A stretch of DNA of 64,000 nt from Dehalococcoides mccartyi (GCA_945865925.1 CAMBFG010000002.1:138421-202420); one strand, 5' to 3'; numbered from the stretch's first letter, positions 25,531 to 34,108 are shown. Notes: a model not told the origin generated them from the letters alone. Numbers and translations are program-made.

Positions 25531-25592
25531 CTTTGACACGCTTCTGCAGCCTCAGCCCGGAACGTCCGAGGCACCTTCGTCGTTCTCTGAGC

Positions 25593-26528
25593 ATGAGCAG
25601 ATTCGAGCGCTGCAATGCACTTCACCTGGTGCGCCGCTGGGGCCTTGGGCTCGCAGCGGCCACCAGTGTGCTCCTCGGCGGCTGCTTCGCCGGCGACAGC
25701 CTTCCGCTGACACCGGACGTGACCTCCGAGTCGACACCCGCCCCCATCGCTCTGGCGACCTCGACTGTGGCGCTGACACAGGAAACTCCGGTCCCGCCGG
25801 GTAGCGTGCCCCTGTTCAGCACACCGGCCCCGACTCCGACGGCCCAGGCGACGCCGGAGCGAGGCGTGGATGCCTCGATCGGCCGTGACCAGATGGTGGC
25901 CGTCCGCCTCGGTACACGGATCGAGGTCGAGGGCACCGGGTGGACGATCCGCTTCGCGCAGGTCGTGGAGGACAGCCGCTGTCCCGTGGACGCCCAGTGC
26001 ATCTGGGCGGGCCAGGTCATTGTCCGGCTGCTTGGGGAGCACTCGGATGGCCGCGTTGCCGCGCTGACACTGACGCTGCGGGCCGGCGACCGGGGTGCCG
26101 GGCTGCTCGGCGACCTGCCGCTGGAAGCGGTGAGCATCGAGCCATTGCGCCACGCGGGGACCCCGCCACCGACTGAGTACACGCTCAACCTGCGAGTCGG
26201 CACTCCCGCTCCGGCCCTCTCCATCTCGGGCGTGCGAGGCCGCGTCACCATCGGCCCGATGTGTCCGGTGATGCGCCTCGACCAGCCGTGCCCGGATCGG
26301 CCGTATGCCGCTTCGCTGGTCGTCCGCGACTCCGCCGGTCGCCTGATCGCGCCCGTGGAGTCGGACGCCGAGGGCTTGTTCTCACTTCCGTTGCCTGAAG
26401 GGCGGTACGTGATCGCGCCCGCGTCGGGCTCGGCGGCACGATTGCCGTCCGCCGCTCCGCAGGAGTTCCGTGTCGAAGCGGGGCGCTGGACCACCCTCGA
26501 GATCTCGTTCGACAGCGGCATCCGCTAG
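25593..26528 (+). CDS. Lipoprotein with paired-Cys domain
   Basis: 311 residues from the ATG at 25593; this start places a lipobox (SVLLGGC) at the end of a normal signal peptide, whereas the frame beginning at 25533 only adds a basic stretch. A Pro/Thr-rich linker leads to a domain with VRLGTRIEVEGTGW and a Cys pair in EDSRCPVDAQCIWAG, seen in a family of small secreted proteins of unknown role. The C-terminal part has GPMCPVMRLDQPCPDRPYA and a carboxypeptidase-regulatory-like stretch (GLFSLPLPEGRYVIAP). Lipid-anchored outside the membrane. Function unknown. Confidence 0.75.
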   Translation: MSRFERCNALHLVRRWGLGLAAATSVLLGGCFAGDSLPLTPDVTSESTPAPIALATSTVALTQETPVPPGSVPLFSTPAPTPTAQATPERGVDASIGRDQMVAVRLGTRIEVEGTGWTIRFAQVVEDSRCPVDAQCIWAGQVIVRLLGEHSDGRVAALTLTLRAGDRGAGLLGDLPLEAVSIEPLRHAGTPPPTEYTLNLRVGTPAPALSISGVRGRVTIGPMCPVMRLDQPCPDRPYAASLVVRDSAGRLIAPVESDAEGLFSLPLPEGRYVIAPASGSAARLPSAAPQEFRVEAGRWTTLEISFDSGIR

Positions 26529-26672
26529 GGCTTCGCGCCGCTGGCGGCGCCTCGCCAGATTCGCGGACCGGCTCAGGTAGCCACCAATTCGAGCAGATGT
26601 TCGAACATTTTTGGTAGGGGTATTGCGTTGCTGGCGTCGACAAGGGACGATCCAGCCAGAGTCCGAAAGCAG
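26529..26672. other. Upstream region of the c-di-AMP riboswitch
   Basis: 144 nt between the lipoprotein gene and the riboswitch core. It starts with a short GC hairpin (GCGCCGC/GCGGCGC, 26535-26550) that may end the lipoprotein transcript, then the palindrome ATGTTCGAACAT, then the presumed promoter for the glycosyltransferase leader. Confidence 0.5.
26597..26608. promoter_or_regulatory. Perfect 12-bp palindrome ATGTTCGAACAT
   Basis: Fully symmetric 12-mer 65 nt upstream of the riboswitch core and probably at its promoter. GTTCGAAC is built from LexA-like half sites, but in the reverse order of the Gram-positive SOS box, so no regulator is assigned. Confidence 0.4.
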
Positions 26673-26808
26673 ACGCCAAAACTTGAGACGCACGGGCGCC
26701 GCAAGTACGGGGGAACCAATCACTGGGGCGTAACGGCCGAAGCCGGGAAACCGGGGACGGCAGTGCGGGAACCTCCACCCGTAGCCCGTCAGCTCACCTC
26801 GTCGGCGT
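26673..26808 (+). promoter_or_regulatory. Cyclic di-AMP riboswitch (ydaO/yuaA type)
   Basis: Three conserved blocks of the ydaO class occur in order: CGGGGGAACCA, then TGGGGCGTAAC, then CCGTAGCCCGTCAGCTCACC followed by TCGTCGGCG, which match the known pattern GGGGGACCCA, GGGGTGAATC and CCGTCAGCTAACCTCGTAAGCG. The 5' end ACGCC pairs with GGCGT at the 3' end to close P1. The pseudo-symmetric ligand sites therefore appear intact. The riboswitch precedes the glycosyltransferase-cupin operon; in other bacteria this class lowers expression when c-di-AMP rises. No T-tract terminator follows, so control may act on translation. Confidence 0.9.
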
Positions 26809-26813
26809 AAGGA

Positions 26814-26833
26814 GGAACCCCGGAGAGGGTTCC
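26814..26833 (+). promoter_or_regulatory. Hairpin overlapping the ribosome site of the glycosyltransferase gene
   Basis: GGAACCC and GGGTTCC pair across a 6-nt loop directly after the riboswitch and overlap GGAGAGGG, the ribosome site 8 nt before the TTG start. It could hide the ribosome site in one riboswitch state. Coupling to ligand binding is inference. Confidence 0.5.
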
Positions 26834-26837
26834 GCCA

Positions 26838-28646
26838 TTGATCAGCCTCACTGCCCTCAGCGCACGATCGCGTGCGCTGGGTGGTCACTCACGGAGCACC
26901 GTGCCCCCCCTGGGGCCGGCCTCGCATTTCTGGTGGCGTGTCGGCGATGCCGTCCCGCTGGTGCTATCGATCGCGATGGCATCCTCGATCTTCTGGGCAC
27001 CGTGGACGAACACCACAGCGGCGATCCTCGCCGTCTCGCTCAGCGTGTTCTTTGTCTACTGGGTGATCCGGTCGTACTCGGTCGGCGTCGCCGTCTTCGT
27101 CGGCCTGCGCCGTATCCGGCAATGGACCGTCACGGACTGGCATGGCAAGTACCAGGCGTGGGCACGCACCCGCTCCGACGCGCCAGCGTGGGACTGGCCT
27201 CGGCACATCGTCATCGTCCCCAACTACAAGGAGCACGAAGAGGGCCTCGCCCGAACGCTCCGCTCCCTCGCCACGCAGGCGAACGCGGAGCAGGTCGTGG
27301 TGATCCTCGCAATGGAAGCCCGGGAAGCCGAGGCCGCCGGTAAGGCGGAGCGGCTCATCGCGCAGTTCCAGGGTGCGTTCGCCGGCCTCTTTGCCACGTT
27401 CCACCCCGCGGGCATCCCCGGGGAGCTCGCTGGCAAGGGCTCGAACGAGGCGTGGGCAGCCCGCGAGGCCCACACGCGCCTCATCGTGGACGGCCACGAC
27501 GACATCGCCCGATACACCATCAGTTCTTGTGACGCCGATGCGGTGTTCCACCCGCGCCATTTCGTCACCCTCAACTACATGTTCCTGTCGGCGAAGGACC
27601 GGTACCGAACCTTCTGGCAGCCGACGATCTTCAACTCCAACAACATCTGGGATATCCCGGCAGCCCTCCGCATCCCGGACGGCCTCTCCGGCATCAACCG
27701 CACGGCGAACCTCGTCCTGCCGTTCTCCGTTAAATTCCCAACTGCCTGCTACTCGCTCTCCTGGTCGATGCTGCACGAGATCGACTACTGGGACGAGGAA
27801 GTGATCCCGGAAGACTGGCACGTCTACCTGAAGGCCTGCTTCACCCTAGGCGACCGGGTCCATGTTGAACCGGTCTACATCCCTGTCGGTAACGACTGTG
27901 TACTCGCGCCGGGTGGCATGACCAAGACCCTGAAGGCGCACTACGAGCAGGCGAAGCGCCACGCCTGGGGCGCTACGGACATCACCTACGCGTGGAACGC
28001 CACGTTCCGGCGCGGCCCGCTCTCCATCGGGCGGCGGCTGCTCCTCGCCCTGGCGCTGACGAAGACACACGTCTTCTGGGTGGCGCAGTGGTACATCGTC
28101 ACGCTGGGCATCCTGGTCCCGGCGAAAATGTCCGGCACATTCGGCGCGTCGATGCCGCTGTGGTGGACGCACAAGGCGTTCCACATCCCCGGCCCGGGCT
28201 GGCACCCGGAGAACATCGTCAACGTGGACAAGTGGCTCGCGTTCGACAAGACCGGTGTGGTCGAGCCGAACATGTGGCTGAACTTCAACGGCCTGCTGAT
28301 CGCGATCTGTCTGCTACCGCTGGTGGCGCTGATCGTCTTCGAAACTCGCACCCGCCCGGCGCGTCCGGACTGGGTGACCGGTTGGGCCCTGGCCCGTCAG
28401 TACGTGATGTGGCCCGCGATGGGGTTCATCACCTTCTTCTGGGCGAGCATGCCCGCCCTGCATGCCCAGTGGCGTCTCGCCACGGGCAAGGGCCTCGTCT
28501 ACAAGGTGGCCGAGAAGGGCACCCGCCAGATGATGGCGGCGACAGCCGCCGACGCCGCGCACCACGCGGCAGCCGAGTCGCATGCCCACGCTCCCATTCC
28601 GCAGCACGCAGTAGCAGAGCCCATTGTGATGGAGGCCCGCTCGTGA
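26838..28646 (+). CDS. Family-2 glycosyltransferase, multi-helix membrane type
   Basis: 602 residues from a TTG at 26838 with GGAGAGGG upstream; a GTG at 26901 with GGAG is the alternative. Two N-terminal membrane helices are followed by a GT-A domain: VIVPNYKEHEEGLARTL, ISSCDADAVFHP (DxD), and PEDWHVYLKACF (ED catalytic region), then QAKRHAWGATD in place of QxxRW, and several C-terminal helices. This resembles processive, cellulose-synthase-like enzymes that make and export a polysaccharide. It is the first gene after the c-di-AMP riboswitch and overlaps the cupin gene (GTGA). The sugar is unknown. Confidence 0.85.
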   Translation: MISLTALSARSRALGGHSRSTVPPLGPASHFWWRVGDAVPLVLSIAMASSIFWAPWTNTTAAILAVSLSVFFVYWVIRSYSVGVAVFVGLRRIRQWTVTDWHGKYQAWARTRSDAPAWDWPRHIVIVPNYKEHEEGLARTLRSLATQANAEQVVVILAMEAREAEAAGKAERLIAQFQGAFAGLFATFHPAGIPGELAGKGSNEAWAAREAHTRLIVDGHDDIARYTISSCDADAVFHPRHFVTLNYMFLSAKDRYRTFWQPTIFNSNNIWDIPAALRIPDGLSGINRTANLVLPFSVKFPTACYSLSWSMLHEIDYWDEEVIPEDWHVYLKACFTLGDRVHVEPVYIPVGNDCVLAPGGMTKTLKAHYEQAKRHAWGATDITYAWNATFRRGPLSIGRRLLLALALTKTHVFWVAQWYIVTLGILVPAKMSGTFGASMPLWWTHKAFHIPGPGWHPENIVNVDKWLAFDKTGVVEPNMWLNFNGLLIAICLLPLVALIVFETRTRPARPDWVTGWALARQYVMWPAMGFITFFWASMPALHAQWRLATGKGLVYKVAEKGTRQMMAATAADAAHHAAAESHAHAPIPQHAVAEPIVMEARS

Positions 28647-28957
28647 CCACACTCACGCAACTCGAATGGCGCACGATGGCGGACGACCACCGCTATCTCA
28701 TCCGTGACATGGCAATCGGTGACACCACCATCTCCGAGACGGTGCTGCACGCGAACCAGAGCACGAAGGGACACGCCCACCCCTGGCCCGAGGTCTACCT
28801 CTGCAATGCCGGCGAGGGCACGCTCTATCTCGATCACGACGGTGGGCAGCCGCTCGTACCGGGTTCGCGGTACGTGATCGCTGGCGGCGTCCACCACCGT
28901 GTGGCGACGGCAACGGGCGTGACGTTCACGTGCGTCTTCGAGGGCCCGCGCCGCTAG
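28643..28957 (+). CDS. Small cupin-domain protein
   Basis: 104 residues from the GTG at 28643, with GGAGG seven bases upstream; the GTGA overlap couples it to the glycosyltransferase. Cupin motif 1 is STKGHAHPWPEVYLCNAGEG (His, His and Glu metal ligands) and motif 2 is GSRYVIAGGVHHRV. Single-domain cupins bind metal and can be sugar isomerases, epimerases or small-molecule sensors. Being translated together with a glycosyltransferase suggests action on a sugar or its nucleotide form; this is inference. A strong terminator follows. Confidence 0.85.
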   Translation: MTTLTQLEWRTMADDHRYLIRDMAIGDTTISETVLHANQSTKGHAHPWPEVYLCNAGEGTLYLDHDGGQPLVPGSRYVIAGGVHHRVATATGVTFTCVFEGPRR

Positions 28958-28979
28958 GCGCCTGACGGACAAGACAGTC

Positions 28980-29003
28980 GAGGCCCGCCAACCGGCGGGC
29001 CTC
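28980..29003 (+). terminator. Rho-independent terminator of the glycosyltransferase-cupin operon
   Basis: Perfect 10-bp stem (GAGGCCCGCC / GGCGGGCCTC) with loop AACC, followed by TTCGTT. It lies 22 nt after the cupin stop and may also serve the converging MerB-like gene. Confidence 0.8.
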
Positions 29004-29025
29004 TTCGTTCCCGACTCACCAGGGA

Positions 29026-29904
29026 CTATTTGCGCTTCTTGGCCTTCTTCGACTTCGTCACGCGACGAATGCCCTCGGCGACCAGCGCGCGGTACTCGTC
29101 AGGCGTGCGTCGGAGCGCATCGATCCCACCGAGCGTGATGCCCATGACGCGCATGGCGCGATGGTAAGCCTCAACGGGTGCGCCCTCGGTACACGCATCG
29201 GGGTGATCCGCGAGCCAGTTCTGTGCGGCAGCCTCGGAGCGGAACAGGTTGTTCGTCCCGCAGGATCCGCCGCGCAGGAGGAAGGTCGCCTTCGGCTCGG
29301 TCCCCACGACCTCGCCCTGATCGAGACGCACGCGCAGAGGACGGTGCGTCAGCGCGCACGCGTCCTCGATGGTCAGGCGGTCGTGCGGGTAGACCTCGTC
29401 CAAGAGCAGCAAGAAGTCGATGGCACACGGCACGTTGTAGGCGGGTGCGCCCTCCACCTTCACCGTGTGGAAGGTGAACCCGTTCCCCGCGAGGAACGGC
29501 GTGAGGTCATCAGCCAGGGCATCCTCCCGGAGCACGCCAAAGGCGCGCAGTCCGTTCACTGCCGCCGCAGCGCGCGTCTCATCGAAGACTGCGCGCTTCA
29601 CCGCGCCCTCGAGTGCTCGCCCGTCCACGAGGTGTCGCGCCAGCAGTTTCTCGTCCTCGGTCAGCGTCAGCGTGTACGGCGTCGCGTCCCAGCGCGCGGG
29701 CTGGCGCCACGCCGTCGGGTTGCGCTTCAACCACCTGAGGACGCGTAGCCGCTGCGGGAGGCTGGCCGGCATCGCAAGCGCGACCTGTGCTTGCTCCACC
29801 GTCATCACGTCGAATCGCCGCCGCCAACGGCGGATGAGGTAGTCGACGACAACGGCGTCTCCGGCAGCGGGAGCGGAGATGGCGGGGGCAGCCTTCGAAG
29901 TCAT
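29026..29904 (-). CDS. Alkylmercury lyase (MerB)-fold protein
   Basis: 292 residues from the ATG at 29904, which is 7 nt after TATCCT (leaderless-type start). The first ~120 residues look like helical winged-helix DNA-binding-like modules; the rest matches the MerB domain: YNVPCAIDFLLLLDEV has Cys160 and Asp163 in the C-x2-D arrangement of MerB Cys96/Asp99, and GGSCGTNNLFRSEAAAQNWL has Cys215 where MerB has Cys159. So all three catalytic residues of organomercurial lyase appear present. No merA, merR or merT is nearby. It may cleave C-Hg bonds or act as a thiol sensor. Confidence 0.75.
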   Translation of the reverse strand: MTSKAAPAISAPAAGDAVVVDYLIRRWRRRFDVMTVEQAQVALAMPASLPQRLRVLRWLKRNPTAWRQPARWDATPYTLTLTEDEKLLARHLVDGRALEGAVKRAVFDETRAAAAVNGLRAFGVLREDALADDLTPFLAGNGFTFHTVKVEGAPAYNVPCAIDFLLLLDEVYPHDRLTIEDACALTHRPLRVRLDQGEVVGTEPKATFLLRGGSCGTNNLFRSEAAAQNWLADHPDACTEGAPVEAYHRAMRVMGITLGGIDALRRTPDEYRALVAEGIRRVTKSKKAKKRK

Positions 29905-30034
29905 ACGCGAAAGGATACGTCGGCGCACCGAGGCTGCTGAGAAGATTTGTTAACCGGAAGTGGCGTCGGAGCCCCTCACCTGACCCAGTTACCGGTTATT
30001 CTCGCGACAGGCGGTGGGGCCGGAGTCGACGCAC
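29905..30034. other. Divergent promoter region
   Basis: 130 nt between the MerB-like gene and the D-Ala-D-Ala carboxypeptidase gene. It contains TATCCT (29912-29917, minus strand) for the MerB-like gene and the related blocks TTAACCGG and CCGGTTAT about 45 nt apart. No further element recognised. Confidence 0.4.
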
Positions 30035-31630
30035 GTGAACCCAGACGTGACCCCCACGTCGCCGCAGCGCATACCCGCGCCGCGACCTCGTCATCAGCGC
30101 GCCCTTCGTCCGCAGCGCGGCACTCGACGTGCGGCACTTGCGTCGTTGCTGGCGGTGGTGACCAGCCTGCTGTTCCCGTTACTCCCGGTGACCGCCGCCC
30201 CGCCCGAGAGCGCCCGAAGCAGCATCATCGCGGCGCCCCGTGATCCCCTGCCCGCCGGCAGCCTCGCCTACATCGCGGCAGAGGGCGACTGCCTCCGCGT
30301 CCGCCCCGAGCCGAGCCTGACGGGGACGCCTCTGGCGTGCGTCGGGAGCGGAAGTACCGCCGTCATCCTGCCGATGGTCCGCGAGGCGGACGGCTACCGA
30401 TGGCAGTTCGTGACCACCAGCGGCCTCACCGGCTGGGTCGCCGATGTCTACCTCTCCAGCGCGCCGGTGGCTGCGCCCGCACCGAGTGTCCCAGTCAGCA
30501 CACCTTCGATCTCGACCGCCGGGACCGCCGCCTGCGTCGGCAGCGCATCACCCGTGCGTCCGGGGCTGAACACCTCGCTGTCGCCCAGCGGCATCAACCT
30601 CGCCCTCTGGGGCGGCGGCACGATGAACGCCCTCAACACTGCCACGGAGGCGCAGGGCTGCCGGATCACCGCGATTTACGCCAACCGCCCGGGTGGCGGG
30701 CTCGTGCCATACCTCGTGGGCGTCCCCGACTTCGTCAATGCGGAGTGGCAGGCTCTCTTCAGCGCTCGGATCCCCGCTGGTACCGCGCTGATGCTGAATT
30801 GTGCCGCGACGGGCGGACAGACCACCGTCATCGTGCCCGCGACGGTCCAGGCTGCCTCCATCAGCGCACCTCGCAAGATCGGTCTGAGGCCTGCCCCGCA
30901 GGTCAGCGCCGCCGCCGTCGCGATCATCGATGGCGACTCAGGAGCGCTCCTCTACGACAAGAACGGCAGCACCCCGCGCGCACCCGCCAGCCTCACCAAG
31001 ATCGCCACGGCGATTCTCGCCGTCGAGGGCACCGAGGTCGGTGCGGGTGTGACGGTCGATGTCGATGGCCCGCGCATGGCCGCGACTGACCAGAGCACGA
31101 TCATGGGACTCCGCCCAGGCGAGTGCTACAGCATGCGCGACCTGCTCTACGGGCTCATGCTCCCCTCCGGCAACGACGCCGCGCTCGCCATCGCACGGTA
31201 CGAGGCGGGCAACGAGACGGCGTTCGTGAAGCAGATGAACACACTCACGCGGAGGCTCGGGCTCACGGGCACCACGTTCACCGACCCGCACGGACTGGGA
31301 TCACCGCTACACCGCAGCACCGCGTACGACCTCGCGATGATGGCGCGCTACGGCATGACCCTGCCGCTCTTCCGCGAGATCGTCGGGACGCCGCTTCGCA
31401 CGACCGGCGGCTCGCGCACGCTCGACCTCTACAACACGAACTCGCTATTGCGGCGCTATCCGGGTACGGACGGTGTCAAGACGGGCTTCACGGAGGAAGC
31501 GGGACGCACGATCGTGGTCTCGGCTGTCCGCAACGGGCATCGAGTGTTCGTGACGATCCTCGGTGACCCCAACCGGGAGGACAGCGCCGTGGCGCTGCTC
31601 GACTGGGTGTTCCAGACCTACCAGTGGTAG
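30035..31630 (+). CDS. D-alanyl-D-alanine carboxypeptidase with SH3-like and W-GG domains
   Basis: 531 residues from the GTG at 30035 (GGAG nine bases upstream); a GTG at 30014 is possible. Signal peptide ends near LLPVTAAP. Residues ~75-140 form a bacterial SH3-like wall-binding domain (CLRVRPEPSLTGTPLACV, GLTGWVADVYL). Residues ~185-255 are a W-GGGT...LNC module also found in the TIG protein of this window. The C-terminal ~270 residues are a class-A-type penicillin-binding carboxypeptidase with SLTK (~319), SGN and KTGFT. It trims the terminal D-Ala of peptidoglycan outside the cell. Confidence 0.9.
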   Translation: MNPDVTPTSPQRIPAPRPRHQRALRPQRGTRRAALASLLAVVTSLLFPLLPVTAAPPESARSSIIAAPRDPLPAGSLAYIAAEGDCLRVRPEPSLTGTPLACVGSGSTAVILPMVREADGYRWQFVTTSGLTGWVADVYLSSAPVAAPAPSVPVSTPSISTAGTAACVGSASPVRPGLNTSLSPSGINLALWGGGTMNALNTATEAQGCRITAIYANRPGGGLVPYLVGVPDFVNAEWQALFSARIPAGTALMLNCAATGGQTTVIVPATVQAASISAPRKIGLRPAPQVSAAAVAIIDGDSGALLYDKNGSTPRAPASLTKIATAILAVEGTEVGAGVTVDVDGPRMAATDQSTIMGLRPGECYSMRDLLYGLMLPSGNDAALAIARYEAGNETAFVKQMNTLTRRLGLTGTTFTDPHGLGSPLHRSTAYDLAMMARYGMTLPLFREIVGTPLRTTGGSRTLDLYNTNSLLRRYPGTDGVKTGFTEEAGRTIVVSAVRNGHRVFVTILGDPNREDSAVALLDWVFQTYQW

Positions 31631-31652
31631 GGCGAAGGCGAGGCGGAGTGCG

Positions 31653-32021
31653 CTAGACGCGCTCCATCCGATCGAGCGGTACCACCATCAAGACGGCACC
31701 ACCGACGCGTACGTCTACGACCGTCGCGCTGGGCATCTCCAGTTCGTCCATGAATGGCAGGCTCGCGAGCGACATCGGCTCCACGACCTCGGGGAACTCT
31801 CGATGCAGGAGCGCCGTCAGTTCCGGCACACGGGACTCGTGTAGCGCGCTGAACACGGTAATCGAGCCGCGACGGAGGAAGCCGCCTGACGAGCCAACGC
31901 GCGTCGATCCGACACCCAACTTGCCGAGGGCTTCGATCAGACGGTCGCCATCGCCGTCTGGCACGATCACAATGCAGAGTCTGTTCGGCTGCGGTTCGTT
32001 GCGTTGCGCGGGTGTTGTCAC
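31653..32021 (-). CDS. Cyclic di-AMP receptor (PstA/DarA-like PII-fold protein)
   Basis: 122 residues, GTG start with GAGG six bases upstream. IVIVPDGDGDRLIEALGKLG and STRVGSSGGFLRRGSITVFS match the PstA/DarA family, whose PII-like trimer binds c-di-AMP; the glycine-rich GSSGGFL loop is the ligand-binding region. The longer B- and T-loops of DarA show as the stretch between residues ~65 and 100. It is the last gene of the purK-purE run, 25 nt downstream, an unusual neighbour. The downstream target in the cell is unknown. The c-di-AMP riboswitch 5 kb away shows the same messenger is used. Confidence 0.88.
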   Translation of the reverse strand: MTTPAQRNEPQPNRLCIVIVPDGDGDRLIEALGKLGVGSTRVGSSGGFLRRGSITVFSALHESRVPELTALLHREFPEVVEPMSLASLPFMDELEMPSATVVDVRVGGAVLMVVPLDRMERV

Positions 32022-32045
32022 GTCGCACCTCTTCCTATGACCACG

Positions 32046-32558
32046 TCAGGCCTGCGGAAACTCCGCCTGAACTCGTGCGTCTTTCTCGGCCACCGCTTCG
32101 GCCAGCGCCGCCTGCGCCGCCGCGAGTTTCGAGGCGAGCGCCGGGTCGTTCGCGCCGAGGATCCGGATCGCCAGCAGTCCCGCGTTCCTCGCGTTGCCGA
32201 TCGCCACCGTGGCGACGGGGATGCCCGCCGGCATCTGCACAATCGACAGCAGCGAGTCGAGCCCATCGAGGGTGGCGAGCGGCACCGGGACGCCGATCAC
32301 GGGGAGTGTCGTGAGCGAGGCGGTCATGCCTGGCAAGTGCGCCGCGCCCCCCGCTCCGGCGATGATCACCTTCAGCCCTCGCCCAGCCGCACTCTGCGCG
32401 TACTCCACCATGGCGAGGGGGGTGCGGTGCGCGGAGACGACGCGCACCTCGTGCGCCACCCCGTACTCGGTCAGGACGTCGGCGGCGGCGCGCATCGTCG
32501 GAAGATCAGAGTCACTGCCCATGATGATGCCGACGAGCGGCGTGGCGGCTGGTGTCAT
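32046..32558 (-). CDS. purE: 5-(carboxyamino)imidazole ribonucleotide mutase
   Basis: 170 residues from the ATG at 32558, overlapping purK as [23 protein letters not shown] and [15 protein letters not shown] are the class-I PurE motifs, with the catalytic His in SAHRTP, and [20 protein letters not shown] completes the active site. It converts N5-CAIR to CAIR in purine synthesis, right after PurK. Length and residues are normal. Confidence 0.96.
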   Translation of the reverse strand: MTPAATPLVGIIMGSDSDLPTMRAAADVLTEYGVAHEVRVVSAHRTPLAMVEYAQSAAGRGLKVIIAGAGGAAHLPGMTASLTTLPVIGVPVPLATLDGLDSLLSIVQMPAGIPVATVAIGNARNAGLLAIRILGANDPALASKLAAAQAALAEAVAEKDARVQAEFPQA

Positions 32559-33742
32559 GACGTCCTCCCGACAGGCAAACTCGCAGCGGACGCGATCGCG
32601 GTGCGCCCGGTGAGCAAGGCCGCCGCCTGAACTGCGCGTGCCCGCGTCTCCTCGGCGTCTGCACCCCACGCGTTCACGTGACCGATCTTGCGCCCAGGGC
32701 GGACTTCCTTGCCGTAGAGATGCGGATGCACCCCTCCCGGCAATGCGACGGCTGACGGGATGCGCGGCGCCAGGCTCTCGTGATCCTCGCCCAGCAGGTT
32801 CGCCATGACGACGCTGGGAGCGAGTAGATCGGTGGGGCCAAGCGGCCAGTCGAGGACTGCGCGCAGGTGGTTCTCAAACTGGGAAGTGGCACAGGCGTCC
32901 ATGCTGAAGTGTCCGGAGTTGTGCGGCCGCGTCGCGATCTCGTTGATCAGCAGCGCACCGTCCACGAGGAACAACTCCGTCGCGAAGATGCCGACGACGC
33001 CGGTCAGTTCCGCGATACGCAGTCCGATCTCTCGAGCCGCCTCCGCAACCTCGGACGGCACGGTCGCTGGCGCGATGACCTCGTGACAGATGCCGTCGCG
33101 CTGCACCGTTTCGACCACGGGATAGACGACGCATTCCCCGCCGGGACGCCGCGCCACGAGCACGGCCAGCTCGCGCTCGATCGGGACGAAGGCCTCCACC
33201 ATCAGCGCCGTGCCGCGCGCCTGCGCGTCACGGACGAGGTCGGCGGCAGCAGCGGGGCCATCGAGTACCCAGACGCCTCGGCCGTCGTAGCCACCACGCT
33301 GCGCCTTGGCGACCACGGGCCAGCCGTGTGTCGCGGCGAAGGCCTCGATGTCGGAGGCGGCGCGGACTTCGTCGAACGCCGGGACGGGAAGGCCCGCCTT
33401 CGCGAACTCCGTGCGTTGGTGGAGTTTGTCCTTGGCGAAGCGCAGCGCCCGCGCACCCGGCCGGACGATGCCACCCGCCGCCTCGATGGCGGCCAGCGCC
33501 TCGTCGTCCACGAGTTCGTGGTCCAGGGTGACGACATCGCAGCGGGCGGCGAAGGCGTGGAGGTCGGCGGGCGAGTCGGGTGAGCCGATGTCGACGAGGG
33601 GACAGACGCGCGCGGCCGACTCGTCTGGCCGTTCCGCGAGCACGCGCACCCCGATGCCGAGGGCGATCGCCGCCTGGTAGGTCATGCGCGCGAGTTGCCC
33701 CGCACCGACGATGCCAACGACCGGGAATCCGTCCGGGGTCAC
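32555..33742 (-). CDS. purK: 5-(carboxyamino)imidazole ribonucleotide synthase
   Basis: 395 residues, GTG start with GGGAGGAG upstream and a TAGACT -10-like box about 32 nt before. [20 protein letters not shown] is the N-terminal signature; [20 protein letters not shown] is the ATP-grasp loop and [21 protein letters not shown] the metal/ATP site typical of PurK. It carboxylates AIR with bicarbonate and ATP. Translationally coupled to purE. No other purine gene is in view. Confidence 0.96.
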   Translation of the reverse strand: MTPDGFPVVGIVGAGQLARMTYQAAIALGIGVRVLAERPDESAARVCPLVDIGSPDSPADLHAFAARCDVVTLDHELVDDEALAAIEAAGGIVRPGARALRFAKDKLHQRTEFAKAGLPVPAFDEVRAASDIEAFAATHGWPVVAKAQRGGYDGRGVWVLDGPAAAADLVRDAQARGTALMVEAFVPIERELAVLVARRPGGECVVYPVVETVQRDGICHEVIAPATVPSEVAEAAREIGLRIAELTGVVGIFATELFLVDGALLINEIATRPHNSGHFSMDACATSQFENHLRAVLDWPLGPTDLLAPSVVMANLLGEDHESLAPRIPSAVALPGGVHPHLYGKEVRPGRKIGHVNAWGADAEETRARAVQAAALLTGRTAIASAASLPVGRTS

Positions 33743-33825
33743 GGCCGCTCCTCCCGCGAATTCCGACCCCTCAAGTCTAGGGGGCGATGCCCCAACGAGG
33801 CGGCGGGAGGGGCGTCCGAGTTGGC

Positions 33826-34086
33826 CTACACGAGGGCGTCGGCCTCTTCCGCGAGGCGGAGCGCCTCGGTGATGGCGGCGGCGAGGGCACGGGCCGAGGT
33901 GGCATCCATCTCGACGGCCACGCGCTCCCCGACGACGTCACTGATGAAGTCGATGTTGAGGGCGTGCTCGTCCCGCATCTCGATCGGGTGGTCGTAGGAC
34001 ACGAGGGCGGTGTTCATCTTGAACCAGCCGCGCTCGCCCCTGCCCGCGCCTCGGATGGCGGTGGGCGCCACGATGTTCGTGCACAT
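33826..34086 (-). CDS. Small conserved protein, DUF6295-like
   Basis: 86 residues from the ATG at 34086 with GGAG seven bases upstream. The sequence begins MCTNIVAPTAIRGAGRGERG and contains VSYDHPIEMRDEHALNIDF, a pattern I recognise from a small uncharacterised family in Actinomycetota (I believe DUF6295). The conserved DHP, EHAL and IDF could form a metal or ligand site. It sits 22 nt downstream of the dienelactone hydrolase gene, so the two are probably co-transcribed. Function unknown. Confidence 0.7.
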   Translation of the reverse strand: MCTNIVAPTAIRGAGRGERGWFKMNTALVSYDHPIEMRDEHALNIDFISDVVGERVAVEMDATSARALAAAITEALRLAEEADALV

Positions 34087-34108
34087 GGTGTGACTCCGTT
34101 CGACCGAA

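Noticed and set aside
33781-33793. GGGGC-GAT-GCCCC hairpin after the DUF6295-like gene
   Set aside because: Only 5 bp and no T tract; too weak to call a terminator.
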